Origin: Tritrichomonas musculus | Lineage: Eukaryota; Parabasalia; Tritrichomonadida; Tritrichomonadidae | Assembly: GCA_039105265.1 (NCBI GenBank) | Contig: JAPFFF010000029.1 | Span: 434,001-498,000 of the forward strand | DNA: 64,000 nucleotides | Direction: 5' to 3' | Program-made: the position numbers and the translations under genes | The notes under the pieces: model-generated | The model's input: only the letters and a program-made list of their open reading frames with translations | Told to the model about the DNA's origin: nothing | The model's database searches: none | Shown here: one piece after another, positions 57,819 through 64,000 of the stretch | Layout of the letters: each line of letters opens with the position of its first letter | How positions within the stretch are numbered: position 1 is the stretch's first letter

Positions 57819-58595
57819 ATGAACACAAACAACAACACTAGTGTAGAAGCTATAAATGAAGATTACGAATATTTACAGTATAACGAGCAAATTAGAATCA
57901 TACACTCTATCAAAGATGATTTTTATCAAATGAAATCTATAGTTGTAGCTTGTAAATCAAAGAAAGATCCTTCAGATTGGCTTCGCACAATATCAGCACA
58001 AGAGTTGATAGAAGAAATATCCGGTGACCCGGATTTCCCAGTGACCCAGAAACTATATGAGAAACGAGAGAATATCCCTAATAATCTAAAAGGTCTGTAT
58101 GTCAATAAGATTCTTGTAAATCATGTTGCCATGTGGGCTTCTCCACGATATTCTTACTATATTATGAAACTTCTAGATTCTATGTTTGAACAAGAACGAC
58201 AACAACAACAAACTCAATTACAACAACAACAAACAAAAATAGATGAACTTTTACCTCGCGCTGTTCCTCGAGATCACAAACATGATTACAGATATTTAAT
58301 TTGGAAAGAAATTATTCCTGACAATAGAGAATTTGTAAGATTGCACCTAGTACGAAGAAACAAACATAATTTCAGAGTTGTCTACAATCATCTTCACAAT
58401 GAAGAAGAATGTTGGTACTATAAAAATAATCTTCCTATATCTATGAGTCCAAACCAAGATATAAAAGAAATTATAAAGAAGAATTTTGGAGAAAATGATG
58501 TTAAAGTTTCTGGTTTTGTCGTTGTGATTCGAGTTTCCTGCCTTCCACGATTACACGAGCTTGTAGATTCATATTTTAAGAGTATGTCTGAATAA
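57819..58595 (+). CDS. KilA-N / DUF3627 protein
   Basis: 258 residues. Residues about 45-125 match the KilA-N DNA-binding fold (DWLRTISAQELIEEISG, then LKGLYVNKILVNHVAMWASP and YYIMKLLDSMF). A Gln-rich coil (about 126-145) leads to a C-terminal domain of DUF3627 type (PRDHKHDYRYLIWKEI, FVRLHLVRRNKHNFRVVYNH). This two-domain combination is common in large DNA viruses of insects and protists and acts in DNA binding or regulation. No equivalent was seen in the nested element, so it is a lineage-specific acquisition. Confidence 0.85.
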   Translation: MNTNNNTSVEAINEDYEYLQYNEQIRIIHSIKDDFYQMKSIVVACKSKKDPSDWLRTISAQELIEEISGDPDFPVTQKLYEKRENIPNNLKGLYVNKILVNHVAMWASPRYSYYIMKLLDSMFEQERQQQQTQLQQQQTKIDELLPRAVPRDHKHDYRYLIWKEIIPDNREFVRLHLVRRNKHNFRVVYNHLHNEEECWYYKNNLPISMSPNQDIKEIIKKNFGENDVKVSGFVVVIRVSCLPRLHELVDSYFKSMSE

Positions 58596-58666
58596 AAAAC
58601 TTGTTCCTTATTTTTGTTTTCCCCACTCAACCTTAACTCACAATATTGTTTTCATTAAAAACTCTC

Positions 58667-59803
58667 ATGTTAAAATACCCATTTAGTAGTAAGTACAAGT
58701 ATTTTGAATTTCACAACATCCCCAAAGAACCATATGTACAAGATTATAGACTTAAATCCTGCGCCCAGTATATGAAACCTAATTTTAGTAACGAACCTGG
58801 TTGCTGGGAAGTAGATTTAATGTTTGTGAAGAACACTATTTACCTTGTCATGATTAACGTTAATACAAGATTCTTGATAGTAGAGCCAATAGGAAATCGA
58901 AAAGCAGGAACGTTATCAGAGGAAATTGTAAATATTATTGTGAAATATGATGTAAATATTGTTACTATCAAGTGTGATGGAGAGAAAAGTTTGCTTGCTG
59001 TGAAGAATGATATTATTGCTCTTAGGTTAGAAGATGATTCTGTTTCATTTGTTCCTGCAATTCACAATATTGTTCGTGAAAGTAACTTGAGAGGTAAGGA
59101 TAAAATACTAGAGGAAATTATTAACAATCATAACACAGGAATACTAAAGAAAATATTGCCAACATACAATGACGAATTTGATGTAAATTCTATTAAATCT
59201 TGGTCAGTATACAGAATAAAATTTGTAGTAAATTCTTCTCCATTTGCTCTCGCCCATAAGACTGTAGACTCTGTAATACGAACTTTACGAAATTCTTTTG
59301 GTGCAAACGACACAAAAATAGCAAACAACAATTTTATGCAGCAAATGGTACTCTACTATAATAATACTCCTCATAGATCCTTAAGACTAAGAAACTACAA
59401 TTATACTGACGAAGATGAAACAGAAGTAAAGTTACCAGGAAAATATATTTACTATACACCTGCACAAATGCAAAATAATACTGACCTTGAATGGAGATAT
59501 ATAAGAATGATGAGAAGCAAATTACAGGAGATACAGCAAAAACAGAAGCACAAAGGTCTACTAACATACAAGAAAGGAAATATAATTCTTGTTCATGTTG
59601 ATTATGGCAAGACTGAAAAGAAATTTGATAAACGTAGAAGAGTCTTTAATGAAATTGCAACTTTCTTAGCATACTCTAATGGTAATGTCATTTGTAAACT
59701 TCAAAATAATAAACTAGCACAAGTTCCTATTGCATATACCAAAAAAGTTGCTGATAACTATGATAAACTTAGTGCAGATTATAAATTGTACTTTGGTTTG
59801 TAA
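58667..59803 (+). CDS. INT: Retroviral-type (rve) integrase of the outer Polinton
   Basis: 378 residues from ATG 58667 (MLKYPFSSKYKYFEFHN). The core has GCWEVDLMFVKNTIYLVMIN, VNTRFLIVEPIGNRKAG, IVTIKCDGEKSLLAV, a longer-than-usual middle, SVIRTLRNSFG and YYNNTPHRSLRLRNYNY. A barrel domain follows (LTYKKGNIILVHVDYG, ATFLAYSNGNVICKLQN), ending in a KKVADNYDKL helix. Order and domain ends match the nested integrase, but identity is low. The next gene starts 3 bp after its stop, so the two are probably expressed together. Confidence 0.88.
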   Translation: MLKYPFSSKYKYFEFHNIPKEPYVQDYRLKSCAQYMKPNFSNEPGCWEVDLMFVKNTIYLVMINVNTRFLIVEPIGNRKAGTLSEEIVNIIVKYDVNIVTIKCDGEKSLLAVKNDIIALRLEDDSVSFVPAIHNIVRESNLRGKDKILEEIINNHNTGILKKILPTYNDEFDVNSIKSWSVYRIKFVVNSSPFALAHKTVDSVIRTLRNSFGANDTKIANNNFMQQMVLYYNNTPHRSLRLRNYNYTDEDETEVKLPGKYIYYTPAQMQNNTDLEWRYIRMMRSKLQEIQQKQKHKGLLTYKKGNIILVHVDYGKTEKKFDKRRRVFNEIATFLAYSNGNVICKLQNNKLAQVPIAYTKKVADNYDKLSADYKLYFGL

Positions 59804-59806
59804 TAA

Positions 59807-60136
59807 ATGCCAAAACAATATTTCCATACACAAGATAAAGATTTTCAGCTTCCTCTAGAATTTGTAAGCAGCAGAAACAAAAGGTATATCGTAGTTCAGT
59901 ATGTAGGTGCAATAGTGAAAGATACTCTTGTTGGAGATTTGATGGTGCACAGTAATATAGTTCAGCAATATGGTTACTGTGATAATTTTATAATGTTGGC
60001 CAACAGAAGACAAACCAAATATAGAAAATATTTGTTTCTTGGACATGAACGAAATTACAAAATCTGGTTCACAGATCTTTACGGAAATGATATTGTACCT
60101 TCTGCATTCATACTAAGTTGTCTTCTTATTTATTAG
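59807..60136 (+). CDS. Polinton protein of unknown function, 109 residues
   Basis: Beta-rich small protein (YIVVQYVGAIVKDTLVGDLM, FLGHERNYKIWFTDLYGN), starting 3 bp after the integrase stop and ending 2 bp before the next ATG. The tight packing indicates a transcription unit with integrase. No family recognised. Confidence 0.5.
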   Translation: MPKQYFHTQDKDFQLPLEFVSSRNKRYIVVQYVGAIVKDTLVGDLMVHSNIVQQYGYCDNFIMLANRRQTKYRKYLFLGHERNYKIWFTDLYGNDIVPSAFILSCLLIY

Positions 60137-60138
60137 AA

Positions 60139-61236
60139 ATGTCTGTCAGACCAGGAAAAGAAATAGTATGTGATGATGTAAATTATTCTACACTCGCTGT
60201 TAGTACAAAAGGATATGTGATATACGCCTTTCCAATAAAATATGAATTACCAAAAATGTGCTTGAGCAAAGGACAAGCTGTAATAGACACATATCCATGC
60301 TACTATATCAAACTTGAAGAAGACTATTTTCCAACAATAATTCTTGTTATACGTTTTATTTGTGGAAGGGAGGTTGTTGTTCTAATGAAAGATAGAGATA
60401 TAGATTATAGTAAATCAAGATTATTATATGCTTTTAATCTTGATTCTTTCAAACCAAAGTTTGCAGAAATAAAAGTTGTAAGTAAATTAACAGAGTCAAG
60501 TGAGTTCATATACCCTTTCAAACTTGATCCTGATTGTGATGATGAAATTAAAGAAAAGTATGTAAGCCAACTTTCACAAAAAGTTGATCAAATTCACCCA
60601 GAAATCTTACCAAAAAATTATTCTCAAAAACACTGGTATAATTTTTGCTGTTACCAGGATAATAGAGCTCGTACACAAGAACCTCCAACATTTCCTTGTT
60701 TATCTCCACAAGAGAGAGCAGAACTTAAAGAAAAACGAAGATTAGAGAAAGAAGAACAAGAAAAACAAATGAAAAAGGCTGAACAAAAGAAAAAGAAAAA
60801 AGAAGCTGAATATCATAAAAAGAGACAAGAAGAAATAAGAAAATTCAATGAAGCTCCTAAGCTCGATATTCAAACTGGAAAAATAATATACAACAAACCT
60901 TATGATCTTGTTGGTGAGGGTAGGTACAAAGCTATAATATATAAGAGACAGAATGCTAATGTAAATACAAATTTACATGACTTTCCAACAGAAAAAACAG
61001 AACTTGATATTGATCCAAATGAATCTTTAATATTTGACAATCATCCTTATCAACAGAGGCTAGCATTACCTCTATATCACGCACGTTCGACTCAAGTACC
61101 AAAACCCCCAAAACCCCCAAGCTCAGGCCGAGCCTTCGCGAGGCCCCTACCAAAAAAGGCTGGAACTAAGAAAAAAGAAATTATACCAAAATCTACAAAG
61201 CTTGTTAGAGATAGAATAAGAAGAGCACATAACTGA
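60139..61236 (+). CDS. Polinton protein with charged helical region, 365 residues
   Basis: Start ATG 60139 (MSVRPGKEIVCDDVNYS). The N-terminal ~170 residues are beta-rich (YVIYAFPIKYELPKMC, PTIILVIRFICGREVVVLMK). The middle (about 195-240) is a highly charged Lys/Glu/Gln helix. The C-terminus is Pro/Arg-rich and includes the GC-rich repeat that codes SSGRAFARPLPKK. The fold of the N-terminal part resembles that of the preceding 109-residue protein in style but not clearly in sequence. Function unknown. Confidence 0.5.
   Translation: MSVRPGKEIVCDDVNYSTLAVSTKGYVIYAFPIKYELPKMCLSKGQAVIDTYPCYYIKLEEDYFPTIILVIRFICGREVVVLMKDRDIDYSKSRLLYAFNLDSFKPKFAEIKVVSKLTESSEFIYPFKLDPDCDDEIKEKYVSQLSQKVDQIHPEILPKNYSQKHWYNFCCYQDNRARTQEPPTFPCLSPQERAELKEKRRLEKEEQEKQMKKAEQKKKKKEAEYHKKRQEEIRKFNEAPKLDIQTGKIIYNKPYDLVGEGRYKAIIYKRQNANVNTNLHDFPTEKTELDIDPNESLIFDNHPYQQRLALPLYHARSTQVPKPPKPPSSGRAFARPLPKKAGTKKKEIIPKSTKLVRDRIRRAHN
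61119..61151. repeat. GC-rich short repeat, copy 1
   Basis: AAGCTCAGGCCGAGCCTTCG and the following GCGAGGCCCC share AAGCTC(A/C)GGCCGAGCCT with copies at 61357-61411 and, inverted, at 63871-63906 (CAGGCCGAGCCTAAGCGAGG). It is much richer in G+C than its surroundings and lies in coding sequence. Confidence 0.6.
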
Positions 61237-61309
61237 AGAAAAGAAAGTTTATCCTAGTGATAGTGATAGTGATAGTGAGCCTGTGGAAATTCAATATGGC
61301 TATCTTGTT

Positions 61310-61639
61310 ATGGATGATGATAAACCAGCACCAGCACCGAAACCCCAACAACAACCAAGCTCCGGCCGAGCCTACCTGCCTCGTTCGACACTCGGAGAAC
61401 GCGCGAAGGCCCAACAACAACAACAACAACAACAGCCACAAAGCTCGAGCTCAAAACAAATTTTCCCACCACCAAATTTAAATAAAACATATACTGCAAG
61501 TATGAGAATTGTAAAAGATGAGAATCTGCGAGGGACAGAGGACCGAGCTGAGGACCGAGCTGAACCTAAAAGAAGACAAACCAAAAATAAAAAAGTTCTA
61601 TCCCCATCTGAAATCGACGATTCTATTTTAAATATTTAA
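61310..61639 (+). CDS. Low-complexity Polinton protein
   Basis: About 109 residues from ATG 61310, with open frame also upstream. Pro/Gln-rich, with an 8-Gln run coded by CAA repeats. It includes the GC-rich repeat (61357-61411) and the 35 bp repeat that codes ENLRGTEDRA. It may continue the role of the preceding gene's C-terminus, being of the same Pro/basic character. The stop overlaps that of the convergent large gene by 4 bp. Whether it is an independent gene is uncertain. Confidence 0.35.
   Translation: MDDDKPAPAPKPQQQPSSGRAYLPRSTLGERAKAQQQQQQQQPQSSSSKQIFPPPNLNKTYTASMRIVKDENLRGTEDRAEDRAEPKRRQTKNKKVLSPSEIDDSILNI
61517..61551 (+). repeat. 35 bp inverted-repeat copy, left
   Basis: GATGAGAATCTGCGAGGGAC and the next 15 bases are matched exactly, in inverse orientation, at 63944-63978. 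Both lie in genes of opposite strand and code the same residues (DENLRGTEDRA) in frame. Confidence 0.9.
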
Positions 61640-64000
61640 GCTTCATCTTCATCATCATTATCATTATCGTCACTTGAAAGAGCATCTTTGGTTTTGATAT
61701 CATAGTGATGAACTTCACTCTTACGTTCTATTTGTTGTTTCTTGTACTGGTCTTTATAATTTGCGTATCCACTACCACTACCATAAAGTTTATCTACAAT
61801 AGCTGTTAGACGTTTTGTATAGAAATCTTTGTTTTCTTTAATTTCTTTTGGTGCTGCAGACAAAACTTGTTCTTGTATAAGTTCCTGTATAGCTTCTCGT
61901 CCAGGTTTCTCACCTAACATGAGTATTTCTGCAAAAACCAATAGGAATAATCTTTCTAGAATTCTAATGAAAGCAGCATGAGTTTTATTACTCTTTTCAA
62001 GATTTTCTACTTGAATTTCTCCTGTCTTGATATCTATGATAGGATTTATATAATCTGATCCTATTTTTACGGTTTTCGGTCCTGCTCTTTCATTATAAGC
62101 TGCTTTGTGATCTCGTTTGTAATTTACCCAAGCAGGGTAAGTTAATTTTTTACTGTTAAATTCTTTTGCTTCTACTTCACGTTTGACACCAAGATCAACA
62201 ACAATAATGTACATAGCATTTGATAAACCTAGATAATTTAGAAGCCTGATTACAGATTTGTATTCTGGATAAGCTACATCCCAAAAGAACTTCCAGATAT
62301 GAGAGAAAATAGATGCCCAGTATGAGCTAGGAGACAGTCTTTTGCTTATTCTTGGTTTTCCTAAGCCTAATTTCGTATAATGATCTGTATATTTTTGCAT
62401 TTCTTCTGTTTCTTTAAGTTTATATTCACCTTTGGCCCAATCAACGTTGTCGATAGACTTTTCAAATTGTGCTGCTAGCCAAACATTAAATGGAGTTTCT
62501 TTTCTAGCTTCACGTGATCTGAATTGTGATTTCCATACTTTCTTATATGGACTAGCACGAACAATCTTATATCCGTTAATAATTCTTGGTACTCCACGTT
62601 TATCTACAAGTACAATATCATCAACTAAATCTCCATTCAAATCTGTAATATTAACTCCGTTAGGATCTTTTGTGTTTGGTGGAAGAAGCCTGTAGCGAGG
62701 TTGTCCAGAATCATCTACGTGATTATAAGCATATTCTTGTGCTAAATCTCGTGTAGCTGCATTCGGTATATACTTTATACGGAAATTACCATTGATGATG
62801 ATATCTAATAATTGTTGATTGTAAAAGGAAACATCCCCGTCTCCTGATAATTTTGCTATTTTGAAAGAACTTTTGAGTTTATCTGGTATATCTTTTACAT
62901 CTCTATTTTTTCTTTGACCTACAGTTCTTTTAGGTTTCTTCAACAAATCTTCTGTAAAATCCTTGTCAGGCATATAAGTATTTTCACGATTAAATTCACC
63001 ATAAGGTTTAAATCTTTTAGCAGCGCTATCAGCAAATGTTACTTCTTGGTCTTCTAACTTTTTTCTTTCTTTACGTGGATTTCTATAGGCTGCTATAGAT
63101 GAATTTAGATCGTTAAGTTCATCATCATTATCAATTTCATCATCATCACTATATACTATAACTTCCTCTCGTGACATGGTTTTAGGTTCTAAAAAATATT
63201 CATTTTCATTGTCATCGCTATTCATATTGTAAAAGATTTCTCGATCTCCGTTCTCGGAAATATACTTTAATAAGTTTTGGAGTTGCTCTTTATTCTTAGG
63301 TTCTGTAGTAGAATCAAAAATGTTTGTCTCACGAATAGCAGCATGCAACTGTAAAACAAGATTTCTTACTCTGGTATCAGAATCATCTTTTGGAGAGCAA
63401 GCACGATTGTAATAACTATAGAGATTCTCTTCTGTGAAATTTTCATTTAACAAACCAAATTTACGAAGCTGTGCAGCATCTACAGCAGAAGATTTATTAT
63501 ATGAGTTTACTAACCTTTCTTTTTCTTCATTACTCATGTTTTGTAAGTTTTGTTTGTCAATTTCAGCAAGCTTGCTCATAGTTTCTATATTTGTTTGTCT
63601 TCTTTGATTTTCGAATTTCATCAAATCTTCCACAAGCCCAGCAATCTTGTCAGAGTTTCTATTATTAGAATCAATATTCTTTGTCAAAGTTTCTACAAGA
63701 GACCTAATTTGCTTTGTATCCTTTTTGTTGAATAAAGGATATTTATCAGGATCATCTGCAATTCTGTAGTATAACAAAAGTGAATCTGCAACATTTTTTT
63801 CAAGTACAATTATATTAGTAAGCGTAGATAAATCTTCATTATATCTGTTTCTGTAATAATGTTTATCAATTCCGCTCAGGCCGAGCCTAAGCGAGGTCTG
63901 TTCGGGTTCTTCTTCCTCTTCTATTTTAAGTTCAGCAGTATCATCAGCTCGGTCCTCTGTCCCTCGCAGATTCTCATCAACAATATTAATTAGGGGAGGT
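61636..64000 (-). CDS. Large Polinton protein of unknown function, 5' end outside window
   Basis: At least 787 codons, open to the window edge, so the start is not seen. An acidic N-terminal part (ELKIEEEEEPE, in the visible portion) is followed by helical segments. A basic middle comes next (KKPKRTVGQRKNRDVKD). A probable folded domain with AMYIIVVDLGVKREVEAKEF and KTVKIGSDYINPIIDIKTGE lies near visible residues 580-660, and the tail is Lys/Asp-rich. No recognised motif. It is convergent with the low-complexity gene and overlaps it by 4 bp. By size and position it could be a structural or DNA-associated protein, but this is only a guess. Confidence 0.55.
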   Translation of the reverse strand, partial: PPLINIVDENLRGTEDRADDTAELKIEEEEEPEQTSLRLGLSGIDKHYYRNRYNEDLSTLTNIIVLEKNVADSLLLYYRIADDPDKYPLFNKKDTKQIRSLVETLTKNIDSNNRNSDKIAGLVEDLMKFENQRRQTNIETMSKLAEIDKQNLQNMSNEEKERLVNSYNKSSAVDAAQLRKFGLLNENFTEENLYSYYNRACSPKDDSDTRVRNLVLQLHAAIRETNIFDSTTEPKNKEQLQNLLKYISENGDREIFYNMNSDDNENEYFLEPKTMSREEVIVYSDDDEIDNDDELNDLNSSIAAYRNPRKERKKLEDQEVTFADSAAKRFKPYGEFNRENTYMPDKDFTEDLLKKPKRTVGQRKNRDVKDIPDKLKSSFKIAKLSGDGDVSFYNQQLLDIIINGNFRIKYIPNAATRDLAQEYAYNHVDDSGQPRYRLLPPNTKDPNGVNITDLNGDLVDDIVLVDKRGVPRIINGYKIVRASPYKKVWKSQFRSREARKETPFNVWLAAQFEKSIDNVDWAKGEYKLKETEEMQKYTDHYTKLGLGKPRISKRLSPSSYWASIFSHIWKFFWDVAYPEYKSVIRLLNYLGLSNAMYIIVVDLGVKREVEAKEFNSKKLTYPAWVNYKRDHKAAYNERAGPKTVKIGSDYINPIIDIKTGEIQVENLEKSNKTHAAFIRILERLFLLVFAEILMLGEKPGREAIQELIQEQVLSAAPKEIKENKDFYTKRLTAIVDKLYGSGSGYANYKDQYKKQQIERKSEVHHYDIKTKDALSSDDNDNDDEDEA
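63944..63978 (-). repeat. 35 bp inverted-repeat copy, right
   Basis: Exact complement of 61517-61551; see that entry. A GC-rich block (63871-63906) with the CAGGCCGAGCCT word lies 38 bp away, so the two repeat types occur together at both places. Confidence 0.9.

Larger units (their letters stand above)
27200..64000. mobile_element. Outer Maverick/Polinton, right end beyond window, interrupted by a younger Polinton
   Basis: From about 27200 the gene content becomes that of a Polinton: a packaging ATPase, a double-jelly-roll capsid protein, an rve integrase, a KilA-N protein and many small genes packed with short gaps or overlaps. The left limit is not certain. It is placed between a GC-rich hairpin at 27219 and an AGTAGTG word at 27273 that resembles the AGTAGTT terminus of the nested element. 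About 2.4 kb lies left and 9.6 kb right of the nested insertion. Its polymerase and right end are outside the window. It is older than the insertion it contains. It is interrupted at least once, with perhaps one or two further breaks in the visible part. Confidence 0.8.

Overview
The window looks like nuclear DNA of a trichomonad (parabasalid) protist, most likely Tritrichomonas or a close relative. The evidence is the strongly AT-rich, intronless coding sequence, the host families present (AGC and TKL-type kinases and pseudokinases, BTB plus ankyrin proteins, a BTB/coiled-coil/glycine-rich protein, an LCAT-like lipase), an initiator-like TCA(Y)TYW element near a start codon, and Maverick/Polinton elements. 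The species is inferred, not proven.

Positions 1-27200 are host DNA. In order they hold the N-terminal end of an AGC (IRE/MAST-like) kinase, a 2432-residue furry/PAG1-like HEAT-repeat protein, a 1.78 kb Mutator-like DNA element inserted 9 bp upstream of that gene's ATG, and a decayed kinase gene. These are followed by an LCAT-family acyltransferase/phospholipase, a tandem pseudokinase with an Asn/Asp repeat, a 389 bp MULE-type MITE, the BTB/coiled-coil/Gly-rich gene and a BTB/ankyrin gene. The stretch ends with two further decayed genes and a foldback element of about 880 bp.

From about 27200 to the window end lies a Polinton (the outer element), whose right end is outside the window. A second, younger Polinton (29620-54369, 24750 bp) has jumped into it. 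It has terminal inverted repeats of about 794 bp that look identical over the outer ~660 bp, and a GGAGG target duplication on both sides. The insertion splits one small outer-element gene.

The nested element carries a protein-primed family B DNA polymerase, an rve integrase, an FtsK/HerA-type packaging ATPase, a double-jelly-roll major capsid protein, probable minor virion proteins, duplicated large structural proteins, a stand-alone HNH endonuclease and long tandem-repeat arrays. The outer element has its own ATPase, capsid protein, integrase and a KilA-N/DUF3627 protein. It shares at least two otherwise unrecognised small protein families with the nested element. As virus-like fossils, the nested element looks close to whole (perhaps one or two breaks), while the outer one is interrupted by the insertion and only partly visible.

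Together the window shows a gene-poor, repeat-rich host region in which DNA transposons sit beside host genes and one virus-like element sits inside another.
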